Part shown: one piece after another, positions 45,654 to 57,887 of the stretch
How the letters are laid out: each line of letters starts with the position of its first letter
Numbering within the stretch: the stretch's first letter is position 1
Assembly (NCBI GenBank): GCA_030867875.1
Contig: JAOWCC010001634.1
Location: forward strand, 4,201,877 to 4,265,876
DNA: 64,000 nucleotides
Source of the DNA: Actinernus sp. WN-2022
Taxonomy: Eukaryota; Cnidaria; Anthozoa; Actiniaria; Actinernidae
Reading direction: 5' to 3'
Translations under genes and position numbers: made by a program
The notes under the pieces: model-generated
Databases searched by the model: none
The model's input: only the letters and a program-made list of their open reading frames with translations
Told to the model about the DNA's origin: nothing

Positions 45654-46140
45654 ATGGCGGAGGACCCGCGAGTGACTTTCTCTCTAACTTGGAGTCTCAT
45701 CTCTCAAATGTAAGCCAGTTTAATGTTTTATTTAACTTCACTCGTGCGAAAGCCTTCCAACAGGCTCAGGATATTTCAACTGGCGCTATTGTCGGAGCCG
45801 AAGGACCGCGTTTTTTACCCAGATCTAGATGGCCAGTGATTTTATATACGACACGTGCGACGACCTGAAGCCAGGACCGGAACTGGCTAAAATTCGAAGA
45901 AATAGATATTGGAATATATAAGCCATCGGCTCGCTGTGCATTTAAAACATCCGAGGAGAACATCTTATTTTGGGTGAAGGCACTTCAAGACCAATATTAT
46001 GAGTCTCTTAAAAACTGTCAGAGATTTAAATTTACCGTAAGTTGGATCAGAGAGTATTGAGATCAAGTTATTTCGTTCCAGCGAGGATATTGACCTAGCG
46101 GAAACGGTACAAGCTGCAGTCGAAGGATTTTACTTATAAT
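45654..46140 (+). pseudogene. Coding-like remnant, 5' part, unknown protein
   Basis: ATG 45654 in a good context (CAAGATGG) begins AEDPRVTFSLTWSLISQ and reaches a donor-like GTAAGC at 45710. Further on, 45860-46036 has an open stretch with WLKFEEIDIGIYKPSA and ILFWVKALQDQYYES, ending at ACC-GTAAGT, and another frame continues with EIKLFRSSEDIDLAETVQA. The pieces have protein-like composition but sit in different frames. This fits either a multi-exon gene or a frameshifted retroelement protein. I do not recognise it. Confidence 0.3.
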
Positions 46141-46265
46141 CATCCACGTCTACTTAACAACATGAATAGTTATGTGCCAAGGCATGGCCAAAGATTGAGT
46201 TTCCCAGATTACAGATGAAAGTAGAGAACTTAATGAATGAAGAAACAGAGGTCACGCGCGACATA

Positions 46266-47396
46266 CTTTATTACACTTATTTTTCGCGACACTTTAATTT
46301 CGCGATTTGAGGATGGTCATATTTCGCGACACATTATTTTCGCGTTTTGGGGAAATCGGTAAAAAACGAGTCACTTTACTTTCGCGATTTTGTCGATCAA
46401 TCAATAATTAAATACCTTCGCTATTTGACTATTTGACAAAAATAAACGAGACTACGTAAAAGTTTTTGTATTTATTTGTACCTTTTTCCAACTGTAACAA
46501 AACGGTAACTGAACGGTAACAATGAAACAATGAATAGAAATAGACTGTCTTCCACAAGAAACTTCAACGTCCATTTACATTTTTTTCAATTTTTAGGAAC
46601 TAAATGGTTCATGAATGGTAAATGCCTTGATATGGGTCAATTGGTGGTAGAGATTGCTCGCCAGAAACAACGCACTTGATTCCTGCTTTCTCCCATCCTT
46701 TATGAATGTAGACCTTTTCTTAAGTGCTGGACAGATAATTGTATAGGTCAACAAGCCATGCAGCATGCACTGACTTTAGTACTGATAGTCTGAGGTCAAC
46801 TTCTATGTCTTCAATCCTTGTTCCGTTCTCTATTTGTCGTTGGACGTCTGCTGAATACCAAGATGTAAATTTGTCTTTGCAAAATTTCTTTGCCGGCCCA
46901 TTTACTGTCAAGTCAAGTGGCTGAAAGAAGTGCGTCATATTAGCTGGAACAGAGACAACTTCAATGTTCAGAGAGGAGAGCTTCGACGACACCCTCTGCG
47001 TCTTCTGACCTCTAAAAACATCCCAGATCAGAATGGCCTTCTGTGTTTGTCTCAGCTTCAGTTCCTTGCGCTTCTGTACCAGGTAAGGATGGATGACCTC
47101 ATCGATGAGCTTCAGTGTTTCCGTTTCGTTAGAATAATGTTTAGGGTTTTGTGTAACACAAAAGCCCTTAGGAAAGAGGAGACCAATTGTGAAGACGACG
47201 GAGACATTGAATAAGTGGCCACAGAACGTTTATTAAAGGGCTTATTTTTCACTTAAAGCTTATATGTGTGGTCACTTAATTTTCGCGCATGCAAACTTTC
47301 GTGACACTTAATTTTCGCGACATCAATTTTTCGCGATTTTTTGCAAATCGCGAAATTCGCGAAATTAACATGTCGCGAAATTAAAGTGTAATAAGG
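46266..47396 (-). mobile_element. Pogo-like DNA transposon, internally deleted
   Basis: The ends CTTTATTACACTTATTTTTCGCG-like and CCTTATTACACTTTAATTT are inverted, each flanked by TA (46264-46265 and 47397-47398), the target of the Tc1/mariner/pogo group. Long subterminal regions rich in TTTCGCGA words occupy both sides. The 1.1-kb interior carries part of a DDE transposase on the minus strand. The element splits a coding-like remnant. Confidence 0.8.
46720..47220 (-). pseudogene. Pogo/Tigger-type DDE transposase, C-terminal part
   Basis: An open frame of about 165 codons without a start reads FPKGFCVTQNPKHYSN, ETLKLIDEVIHPYLVQKRKE, ILIWDVFRGQ with the second catalytic Asp, and VPANMTHFFQPLDLTVNGPA, matching the DDE_1 superfamily (pogo, Tigger, jerky). 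It continues to a stop near 46720. The HTH/CENP-B-like DNA-binding region and the first catalytic Asp are missing, so the copy is inactive. Confidence 0.85.
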
Positions 47397-47399
47397 TAC

Positions 47400-48115
47400 T
47401 TGAGAAAATGAACATGTTCAACACTTTATGTTATACTAAGAAAACAAAACAAATCACAGAGCCTGCAAGTTCACAAGTCAATGAAAAACCCCAAGAGCGT
47501 GTAGTTTTGGATCAACATATCCTTGAAACTCCAAAAGCAACATACACACGAGTCAAATTCAAACCGGAAGAGACGGAATTCTTTAGATTATTCACGAGGA
47601 TTGTGAGCCCGCAATAAGAACTCTCTCGCTGCTTTAACGACCTTGATTTGTAACATGGAGGCTGACCTAACTGATATGCGTAATGAATTCTTACTCTCGT
47701 CACATCAAAACACGAATCAAGAAACCAAACTCAGTCATTTGGAAGACAAATTAGTGCAGCAAGATAATATATACAAGACCGAAATCAAGATGCCGGCTGT
47801 CATCACGAATATATTATTGACCTAGAAGTTGAAAATGGCGAGTTGAAAGCGGATATAATAAAGCTGAGATCCGACTTGCAAACTTTAAAAAACAAATCAA
47901 GAATACAAAAAAGAAGACAATGAAAGACCAAGGTCTCCAGTGTTCCGAGACTACCCAACCTACTGAAGCTTATCAGTTTGTTCAAGAGCCATCTTTCTTA
48001 CATGACAACCCGATCCCTATTCATCAGAATACATTTTCTGTGCTAAATGACGAGAGTTTACAATCACCTGACCGACAACCCACTACTCAAGAAAGGGACC
48101 ATGAAGTACGGTAGT
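47400..48115 (+). pseudogene. Coding-like remnant, 3' part, coiled-coil-like
   Basis: Short open stretches in changing frames encode charged, helical sequence: MRNEFLLSSHQNTNQETKLS, LEVENGELKADIIKLRSDLQ and IPIHQNTFSVLNDESLQSP. The heptad-like spacing suggests a coiled coil, as in the ORF1 protein of some LINEs, but no family is certain. It may continue the remnant upstream of the pogo-like insertion. Confidence 0.35.
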
Positions 48116-48129
48116 ACGGTTAATTCTCG

Positions 48130-50970
48130 GGTTCAAACCAATGAATATATGCCTGCTCAAATGCAGTGTGTTAAACGAATAAGTAGTGTTTAAATTAAAA
48201 GGTCAACATACGAGAAAAACAAAAATATTAAATTACATATATACTAGGGGAGCAGAGAATGAAAGTCACCGCGCTACCGGCCACTCCTAAATACTGCTAA
48301 ATGCAGCTAATAATTCTTCCCTTTGGTTATTACTAAGAGGATTTCAAATGAAAGTGTATTTCATCTTCAATCTCATGTGGCCCGAGTGAAAGCCCAGATT
48401 GGCTCTTGTTATTAGAAAGGTGCAACGGAGTCACTAAGTTATACATAGATTATTTACCAGAAACGAAAATAGCTGTTTCGCACGTCAAAAAGAATGAGGA
48501 TTTTCTTTACTAGTTGCTAAAATAACAGCATTTAAGTTTTTCCATTTATCTAGGATCACAATTCAAGATGTGCAGGATGTTATTCGAGGATGGTTTTGTT
48601 CACTGGGGGTATGTTTTGAGTTATTGATAAGTTATTATGATAGCGAAACCGACGGACGAGTTTCGAAGCCAGACAGTCTGTACCGCAACACGAGTCCGAT
48701 AAAATATGCTTCAATTTGAAATTATTCAGATTATTGGTTCATTTAAAAAATGTCAGAAAAATATAAATTCCCACAAAAATATGGCAATATGCCTGTCAGG
48801 TACACTGAATAAATCGGTAAACCAAAAGCCGGTGTTATTGTAAACAATATACAACGAAGTTTAAAACCAACCAGAGTTTATTTAGCCGTTGAAATATGCC
48901 ACACAGCTACTATGTATTTCATTTTTATCCGGCAATATGAATTTCGCCTGTGTGTAATTAAATCTTGCACAACAAAATCTTCTGGAAAAGATGTATTGTG
49001 CATGGTATGAGTTGATACATGTTTTCTTGCGTTTTTCTCCTCATGAATAATGCATACTGGCAGAAAGCATAAATTCCGCTTTAAAAACTATAATACACTT
49101 TGCATGCAAATACGCTGTCTTGAGGTATATCTTTTAAATTTTGCTTTGCCTTGCCTTCTAAAGTTTGGAAGTGAGGTTTCACTTTTTGTAGGGAAATGTT
49201 CCTATCAATCAATAGTGGAGTTTATAAACGGTATCAACATAATTTCAGCCACAACTTCTCTTAATCTTTTCAAACTAAATAGAGCGATATTCGCTGGAAG
49301 AGATACAATCTCTCCAATACACATCTCTAAACCGAGGCTCTACCGCGAGTTCCTAAAAGTAATAACAATTTGCTGGCCTTGTTATAATTCCAAGAATAGC
49401 TCGTTTTCCCGCCAAGTACGTCTCCATTAGAACATGCGCTCGGTGGTTGAGATATGGTTAATTTGAACGCACTGATTTGAAATAAAATTGACTTACTACT
49501 TATCCTTCGAACTCCCAATCAAGACACGAAGATTTTCTTAATAAACCGAGGGAGAAAAGAATATCCTCCTTGATTGACCTCACGAGCATATATATTATTT
49601 TGAACATTTCACGTTGTTTTTCGCAAATTCCGAAAATATTTGTACCTACCTTGAAAGAAGTGCCCTATCCAACCAATTTAGCCTACCCTAGTGTTTATGG
49701 CCTATTATATTTTCTCGCGAATGTCGCAACTTTCATGTATTTGACACTGCCATTCGTGTAAAACAGTATCAATCATACATTAATCATGCAACGGAAAAAG
49801 TCATAAATTAGCATACATAGAACAAAAGCCACAAAGTAGTGTTAAATTCTGTTCAGCATAAGCCAAAATCCCCCCTAGTGGCGATCACATTCATAAACTG
49901 TCACTGATTACATGCTTTGGTTTTACCCTAAAATTTCCTTTTTAATACCAAGGCCTGTCATTTAACTTCTCTGTTTTATATCTGAAGTCACTCGAGATGC
50001 TATTCTAACTCAAGGCTCTCGTTTTTAATGTATTATTTATCTGTTGAAGTAAGGACATTTCGGTTTGGGAGGTCAGTTCATAATTAAACCAAACGTCACG
50101 TTGGGTTCCGTCTTAACAGAGCAAGTAGGTATTGTTAGCCAATGCTTATATACAGTACGTCATTATCAGTCTTTTGAGACTTAATCAGTATTTTGCACTG
50201 CTTGCACGTACCCTCCTATAGAAATTATAGGACATAAAAATAGTAAAGTAAAACTTCATAGCAAATCAGCACTACAAATTGCTTTTTGAGTAAGAAAAGA
50301 TATTCGAAGTCGATTATGTTTATAGTCATGTTCTGAGTGGTGATACGTCGAATTTTTAAATTGATTACGAACATATATACAAATGTATATATATTTTTAT
50401 ATCTTAATCCTCTGTTGGGAAATTCAGTGTTGCTAAAGGAAGAGTATGTTTCTTCTTCTAAGGAATCGAACGGCGAATAAATTACACTTCGACTCGATTT
50501 CAACAGGCCAAACTTATCAAGTCAGTTGTCAAGTTATCAGGCTTGAAACCGGACCGGGTGACGTTGTATTGTTGCGCCGGCGGTTGCATCATATAACCAC
50601 TACAGTGAAACGTTTCTCAGATACAAATGAAATATACCGGACAAACGTTAGTAGTATGGAATTCATTTCGGAAACGGCATTAATAACAACATTTGTTGTT
50701 ATTGTCGCTTTGTGCTTTGTGCTTTTTAAAAGCCCGCGATCCGCCTTACACAGTGATGTATTTAGACATTAAAGCACGATTTCTCATGATATATTTAGTC
50801 TCTGTGTTTGATACACACGGAGTTTTGGAAGAACACAAGGAAATAAACAATGAAAATCGTTGTCTGGTGGCGTAGATCTCACACGTAAACACGACACCGA
50901 GTGGGTTATTTCATAACAAACTTTCTGTTGAATTTAATGCTGGTATACGAAATTGAAAAACAAAAACGAA
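48130..50970. other. Quiet stretch, no gene recognised
   Basis: Short frames only. One at 50446-50772 includes a hydrophobic segment (ALITTFVVIVALCFVLFK) after an internal Met at 50658, which could be a signal-anchor exon, but no splice site or homology supports it. A 126-codon frame at 49050-49430 is not recognisable. Confidence 0.45.
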
Positions 50971-50975
50971 TTGAT

Positions 50976-51052
50976 GCAGATATACCACAGGCAGCCCAGA
51001 CTCGATATATCTTTCCCGCTTATTAGTCTGTTGGGTTACCTGTGGTATATTT
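50976..51052. repeat. Hairpin
   Basis: ATATACCACAGG.A.CCCA and its complement pair across a 30-base loop. Confidence 0.6.
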
Positions 51053-51261
51053 CATAAGCGATCTCGGAAGAGTTTATATAATTGCTCCTTGTGAATTCTC
51101 TTTTCCGATTCCTACGAAATAAATCTTCAATAATAAAAGATTGATACTTAATGAAGTTGTGTGAGTGGTTTTGGGACGATTTTGGGACTTCTAAAGCAGT
51201 TTCATATGGCCTCGAAGTTTTGACGGTTGGCCGCGTGTCTACCTCAAAGACACAAATATTT

Positions 51262-51553
51262 AACAATTATTCACCGAAGTGGAGGTGAATAGTGGTGGAT
51301 ATTTACTAAGCCGCTTCGGCGAGGTAAATATCCACCACTATTCACCAATACTGAGGTGAATAATTGTTTTAATATATACCACACTCCAGGTGAATAGCCA
51401 GCACCAAATAGTTATTTTATTTTCAGTCAAATGGGCAAAAACTCGCGCGAGATGATCGCTGCTTTGCTCGGAGGTGAATATGAAATCATATTCAATGTTT
51501 GAGTAGCCAATCAGAGCGCGCGAAAAGTGATATTCACTGGTGTGGTATATACT
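51262..51553. mobile_element. Hairpin-plus-core foldback element
   Basis: A hairpin (51262-51368) starts AACAATTATTCACC and ends with its complement, with inner arms GTGGTGGATATTTAC around a short GCCGCTTCGGC loop. It is joined to a core bounded by TTAATATATACCACAC and the inverted GTGTGGTATATACTAA (51533-51553). The same two-part design is seen at 54045-54334. Confidence 0.7.
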
Positions 51554-52419
51554 AAACACAAATATACACAAGGTATGCAGCTTTGAGGCGCTTTTCATCG
51601 ATGTGAACTCACTCGCCGCCGAAATTCGACAAGAAATTCAAATCGATTTCGCCTCTGCTTTCGGCACACAAATCCAGAGATGTGTAAGCACTTCTCATCC
51701 ACGTTTCAGGCCAAACGACGTGAAAACGGCCTGGAAACTAAATCCCGAATTCAAAAGTATATCCATCGGTATACGATCTGCAACTTGATCGGTCCACAAA
51801 TCAGCAGTAGACATCGCAGGCGATGCCTTTTGAAATTACCCCACCCCACTAAGGAGAATTGTTATGCACCTCCGTTCTGCTTGAAGTACATGACTGTAGC
51901 GTGGCAGATTGGAGTCCGTGGCAGACGTGATCTATGCATCCTCGACAAATCATAAGCGCTGTACCTCCCCTCCAATAGAATTGCGTTGTGAGTGTGTTCT
52001 GGACAATCTTATTCCCGTGGAGGGCAGGAGAGAGCTCTGATGATCTATACAGGACACATCATATATCTTGCCTCACCACTTCGTGATCGGTTATTCATAA
52101 ACTGTGTTCATGCAGTGTGAAACTCGAGCTGGCTCACTAAAACTGTAAAACTGTAAAAGACTAAATGCCTCGAAAAGGTATTCGAAGCCGTAATTCGAAG
52201 CTTGCCAAAGACTGATTTCAGTCAACCAAGTCCTCGAAAGAAGCTGGCACATCGGATGCGTTCGTCGCGATCGACGACGACGGTCGAGTAATGGCGGGAG
52301 CTCGACTGGCCGTTCTTCTCTTTCCCAGATAGCTGAGACGCTGGTATGCATTTTTGCATGTATTCGTGTAGTACAAGGAACGATTGCAGAATACCCCACC
52401 ACTTGGTTCATTAATAATG
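51554..52419. other. No gene recognised
   Basis: Overlapping short frames on both strands (for instance 51540-51955 plus) with GC content above the neighbouring sequence; no recognisable domain. Confidence 0.4.
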
Positions 52420-53898
52420 CATTTTCTCAAATTTTCATACAAACCTTCTAGTTCTAAAAACCTAACCAAATCTTACCCATTTTCAACCCCAAATCATTCA
52501 TAGAACGAGTCTAAAATAAAATATACACCTGAGATAAATGAATAGTTTTGCACAATTTGTAAGGGCTTTTCAAGTGATCTTCGAAGTGGTGTGGTATTCT
52601 GCAATCTAGCCCGCTCATAATTAAACTTACAGGACTAAATATTTTTTTGAGTATAAATTTATAATTGCATGAAAGGCCATGAAAAAAGTTAAGGTGTCTG
52701 ACAGAGCAGCTGGCAGCTGTTTAGGATGATCAGTTAGTAGTTTCAACCATGCAAATACAGATCTTGACCGGCGACTGACCGGCTGTTATTTTTAGCCCTC
52801 GGGTACTGTAATACTAGATCATGGCTAATTCGAACAATAGTTTAAAGTTTTCAGCCAATTGCAATCAGTTTAAAAAAAGGTACATACATGTATTTTATGC
52901 AGGTTATAATTAACCTAGAGGAAGGGAGTGAAAAAGCACTACTTCCATCCATGGGTTCCTTTCAATCCCTCATTCTCCACCCCAGACCCTTCTCTTATTT
53001 CTTACTGCGCATGTTCGATGAAATTGTGATGTGTTGTACCTGTGGATAGCAATGCCACAAACTTTGTTGTGTCCAAAGCAGTTTTTGGTACAACTTTTAG
53101 AATACCCGGCCACTAAAACGTGGGAGTTGTAGCTACTGGCTACATGCAATTGTATGGTGTATAGAGGTGGCTACATGGCTTGTAAAACACAAGCATGCCA
53201 GGTATGTGTTCCTTGCTCAATCCAAGTGTGAGTATGGCCAAATTACACAATGTCAATGGTCTAGGTAGTACACAAGCAAAGACTGACAAGCTGAAAGTAT
53301 GTTGTAATGGTTTAGATTATTATTCAAGAATCTGGCAGTTTTACAGCAAGGTTCCGCCATGTGAGTCTTTATCATCTGTGCAGTGCTTCTAAAAATATCA
53401 TCCTCTAAACTTCAAAGGCTTGGAAGCCAACATGAGAGTACATGATTGGATGGAGTTGGATCAAAGACTCATTTCCATGCCTTTCGATATTCAGAGTTAT
53501 TTTGTCCTGCTCTTAGGGAATTCGTAAAGAACGCGGTGCATCAACAAGTTCCGAAGGCTACATCAGTCATCACAGCATTCGTGGTTGGAAACTGACAGGT
53601 ATTTGAAAATCAGAATTTATTCAATATTTAGAATTATTGCAAGATCAACCATGATGTGTGATGTATTGATCATTTACAAAATGAAACTTCTTCATGGTAC
53701 AATTACATGTAGAATACCTGCATGTCAAAAGATCACATACATTTGTATAAAAACTGTTCCAAAACTGTGCCAAATTCTCAATTATAGTGCAGGTGTATGT
53801 GGTGTCGTTCTATGAATGATTTTTGGTTGAAAATGGTTAGTTTATTTTTATTTTAGGGTTAGGTTTTAGAAGGTTTCTATGAAAATTTGAGAAAATGG
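52420..53898. mobile_element. Inverted-repeat element, 1.5 kb
   Basis: Arms 52420-52511 and 53804-53898 are inverted copies sharing CATTTTCTCAAATTTTCATA, CCTTCTA, CCTAACC and AAATCATTCATAGAACGA. The interior has short frames and no known domain. Confidence 0.65.
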
Positions 53899-54044
53899 GG
53901 ATGCCAGATCAGTCATTCAATCAATGGTGCTCAGTCAAGCATTAAACAAAACGTTTTTGAAAGCAACTCAACTACGACTTCTTTAATTTGGCAGAGAAAA
54001 CTAAACTTCTCAGAGATTTGTTTTGTTCCTTGGTGATCATAGTT

Positions 54045-54334
54045 AACAATTAGACCCGCAGCCCGAATGGGCTACGAGTCAATAGCCCATCATGGGCTAT
54101 TTAACTCGTAGCCCATGAGGGCGAGAGGTCTAATTGTTTTAATATAAACTAACTAGTCGGACAGTAGAAATAATAGAAAGAAACAAATTGAAGTTGATTT
54201 TTTTTTATTATGTCGTGAAAATGCGTGCAGTTTTTCTCGGCCATGGGCTATCACCAATAGACCTATAGTAGCGTATTCGTAGCCAATCAGAATGCAGGAT
54301 TTGTAATAGTCCACTAGTTGGTTTATACTAATAT
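54045..54334. mobile_element. Hairpin-plus-core foldback element, second type
   Basis: The hairpin 54045-54138 starts AACAATTAGACC and ends with its complement, with CGTAGCCCAT-like inner repeats. A core follows, bounded by TTAATATAAACTAACTAGTC and the inverted CCACTAGTTGGTTTATACTA (54311-54334). Confidence 0.7.
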
Positions 54335-55868
54335 AACTTATACCATGGCATTTTGGGTATTAGTGATTTAAATTGCACCTCGAGCCTTGGGAAGATTTGT
54401 AAAAGTCCCTCAGCATGCAGCCTTGGTACTTCCACAAATCTTCCCTCGGCTCGCAGATAAATTTGTAATAGTAATAGCATGGTTATACCACGAGAAATTT
54501 CAAAATTATGAAATCTTATGAGTGGTATTTATGCCAAATATCATGAACAAACCATGCTATTTAGTGTTTATAATATGAGCTAAGAATTTTTTGAGGCAAT
54601 CCCCTCACTGCATGCATCTAAAACCAACGAAATCATATCATGGAGTCGATCATGCTCAGACAGAAAAGGCATGCATAACTGCAATAAAAAAGATATGAAA
54701 GAATAGAAAACGTACACATTTTTTTTATTTGGTCCATTTCCTTGTATTTTTTTAAAGTTTTTCATCAAGTTAAAGTCTTATAATTGTGTGATTCCTTATT
54801 GGAGATCCTGCCATGCTGGGGATTTCTGGTCAAATTTCGTCTTGTTCAAGGACTCAAAAACTAAACTATGCTTGAGTCTTTCACAAAGATTTTGCAACAT
54901 GTATCTCAACAACATGATTCTACACTTTTGTAAATTGTCAGTTATGCATATTTGCTTGTTTTAAGCTTGCTTTTCCAAGATTTTCCCTTCGCACTTTTGG
55001 GTAAACGTGTCTGGCGGCATTTTTTAAGACAAGATCAAAAAGACACTGGTAGCATGATGTCCAAATATGGCAAGAGCTACCATATATGGGTTTGAAATAC
55101 TGGTATTATGCTGAAATGGTACTGCTCTCAACCAAATGACAGAAATTTCTTAGCTTGTAATTGAAGGGTTGAGTATGGAAACGACCTATAGATGAGACTT
55201 TTTTTTTTTTTTTTTTTTAAATCGTCAAATTCGCCTGAAAACTTCTAAACAACCAGTTTAACAATTGTTTATTACTGTTTTGGCATTTATATCATGATTA
55301 CACCGGTAAAAACCTAAATTTATTCACATAGAAACAGTCTATGTTTGCTTGACAACAATGCTTTCGTCTCCCCATGGGACTCTAAAATTATGCATATATC
55401 TAGTACTGGTTCGTATTCGGTTGAGCAGTAATTACACTGTTATTCTCCTGTTTATCGGGATTTTCACTTTCTCTGATCGAAGACTTAACCCGATCTTAAT
55501 GCGTCTGTGCTGTAGAGTTTTAGTTTATGGCTGGACTTTGTCACTTTGAAGTTAAGGCAGATTTCATGTTTAAAAACTATTCTACAGAAAAGCAAAAGAT
55601 TGTTCACAGCTGTGATAATCATATTAGTAGAAGTGCTCAAATGCACACAAACTAGTACTAGATATGCATAATTTTATAGTTATTTCTATGTGAAGAATTT
55701 TAGGTTTTTACTCAGTAATAAACAGTTGTCACACTGGTTGTATAGAAGTTTTCAGGCGAATTTGACAATTTGAAAAAAATCGCTAAAAAGTCACATAGGT
55801 CGTTTTCATACTCAACCCTTCAATTATAAAAATCGCTAATACTCCTCATGCCATGGTATAACTTATAA
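54331..55868. mobile_element. Inverted-repeat element containing a MITE
   Basis: Arms 54331-54372 and 55825-55868 are inverted copies sharing TTATACCATGGCAT and GTATTAG.GATTT. A separate MITE occupies 55156-55828, almost at the right arm. Confidence 0.65.
55156..55828. mobile_element. Long-armed MITE
   Basis: Ends TAATTGAAGGGTTGAGTATG and its complement, with further paired blocks to about 55345 and from 55680 (CTTCTA.ACAACCAG, TCACATAGAAA). A 20-base T run lies at 55200-55219 in the left arm. Confidence 0.75.
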
Positions 55869-56200
55869 TTACATGTATATATGTACGTATTGGTTCTGCC
55901 CATTTGAGATCCCTAATGGTTTTAAGTTTTGTGACTGTACACATGATGTTCATTAATTGATGGTTAGTATATACATTGTACTTAATCAGTTCTTCCAACC
56001 TACATTTATATACATTTGTAGTTCCAATCCCCCAAGATACACAACAACTGTATAACATGTGGATACCACCTTTAAAAGAACACATGCAATATCCCAGCAT
56101 AGATCCTCAGTTGGTCAAGTCATTAAAGGTCAGTCGGTCTAGCTTTCTTAATCTTCATGCAAATTTACAACATTCTGGCTTATCTACAAATGTACATGTA

Positions 56201-56513
56201 TAAGGGACTGGTCATAAAGTATAGGGGGGGTGGGCTGGTAAAAAAAGAGGGGGATGGCTCACTATTTTTCAACATGGAAAAAAGGTGAGGCCAAGAAAAA
56301 TCATGCACTACATCAGGGTTAGGGTCATGCCTTAATTTGCTTCAAAGTTGTCCCAAAGTGCAGGAAATGTCATTTCAGAGGCCTTAGATTTGAGGGATAA
56401 TTAGAGTAAACAAGGGGTTTACAGCCTACATGTATGTTTGGCTTTGAAAGAAGTCTCAACATGTTTCTAATGCTTCCCTCTAGGATGATATAAATTGGCG
56501 GTTGTGTGTGTGT

Positions 56514-56575
<62 letters not shown>

Positions 56576-56696
56576 GTCTAATCAATTCTGTGCAAGGCTT
56601 CATTAGGGTGGGGGCCATGAAAAACGATTTTTAGGAAGATTTTATTTTTCCAGCCCGCCCCCCCTATACATGTACTTTATGACCCTGAGTCCCTAA
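56201..56696. mobile_element. MITE containing a long poly-G run
   Basis: AAGGGACTGGTCATAAAGTA and a G-rich subterminal block ending GGGCTGG are mirrored at 56650-56696 (CCAGCCCGCCCCCC, TACTTTATGACC). A run of 61 G occupies 56514-56574. Confidence 0.75.
56514..56574 (+). repeat. 61-base poly-G run
   Basis: Uninterrupted G following a (TG)n stretch. The true length in the genome may differ because such runs are hard to sequence and assemble. Confidence 0.9.
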
Positions 56697-56919
56697 GTGC
56701 CCCCTTACAATATGTATTGTGTTTTAAGAAATCTTCCTAAACTTTAAAATGTTTGGGATTAGCAATATTAAAACCTTTCAAATGCATGATTCACAAAAGT
56801 GAGACTGAGCTCAGGTAGCTTATTTATAATAATTAAGGGCAATGGCTGACTGATTTCAAATAAAGTTCTGTTATTTCAGTGAAATTGAACTGAAACTGAA
56901 CTCCTAGAGCAGAGTTTGT

Positions 56920-57068
56920 ATGAGTGGACAAACTACGGCATGCCCATAACCGTGCTGTGCTGTAACTCTGTGATTTGATTGAATCAGCAAGACAAAAACA
57001 ATAGGAAACCATTTCAACATCATGGCATGCAGTACGGTAACCATGCTATAGTTTGTCCCACTCATATG
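56920..57068. mobile_element. MITE, family M2, copy 2
   Basis: ATGAGTGGACAAACTACGGC and the inverted TGAGTGGGACAAACTATAGC bound a 149-bp unit whose interior matches the split copy at 20183-20801 in reverse orientation. Confidence 0.75.
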
Positions 57069-57554
57069 ATTTCAAATATGCTCTAATATAAAAGCTACTG
57101 TATGGTACTCAATTTCAGACATTTGTACACTTGTATTTGTATGTGACAATTAAGGTTGATTTTCTCATATTTGCTAACCAGTGCATGCTCGATCATTAAT
57201 TGCTGTCACCAGGCAGTGTAAATTTATAAAACATGCAGTATTTCATGAATATTGCATATATATACTTATGGTCTATAGATTAGTAACTACATGGCCATTG
57301 GCTGTCAATAAGGGCAGTAACCCATAAACCTGTTGCAGATGAGCTCACTCAATGTTACAGGTGATGGTCACTATGTTCAATTCAATTTGCTAACAAAGTA
57401 AGGCAAATATTATGGGTGCAGTATCATACATGAATGGAATGGGTGCTTAAAAAGTTATTGACAGCCCTGGCCATAGCTTAAAACGGATCGATATGGTTAA
57501 TTTATATGGGCTGGTGGAGATTATTAAAGTATGTGGTTATACCTACATCATGTA

Positions 57555-57657
57555 CATATTTCAGTTTCAGTTTATTTACACTTCAGAAGCAAGTTGCATT
57601 TACACGATAGTTTGACAATAAGAGAATTACAAGATTACATATATGAAGAATAGATTA
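57555..57657 (-). mobile_element. Possible LINE 3' tail fragment
   Basis: Minus-strand GTAAATAAACTGAAACTGAA resembles a LINE 3' end and lies just 3' of the large LINE. Confidence 0.3.
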
Positions 57658-57887
57658 GATAATAATAATAATAATAATGTCTTTAATAAATCACCGATAA
57701 AATACATATCGTGTGTTACAGCAGCTATAAATAATAAAGCATAAATATACAACTCTCATAATATAACAAAAAGTATGTGGGAACAAAGACTATTGAATAG
57801 CTAGGTTATACCTAAAGATTAATCTATTTACAAAATATTTTTTTAAATGAACAGTATTAATTTTCGGCCACTGAGAAGACTGACATC

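Noticed and set aside
49050..49430. 126-codon plus-strand protein
   Set aside because: No recognisable domain, no splice context, and a length that can arise by chance in a 64-kb window.
11128..51525. CCAATCAGAGCGCGCG motif at about 11128 and 51508 as a shared promoter element
   Set aside because: The motif occurs in repeat-like contexts at both places, so common ancestry of repeats is the simpler explanation.
56370..56618. Polyproline protein on the minus strand
   Set aside because: It is only the translation of the poly-C complement of the 61-base G run.
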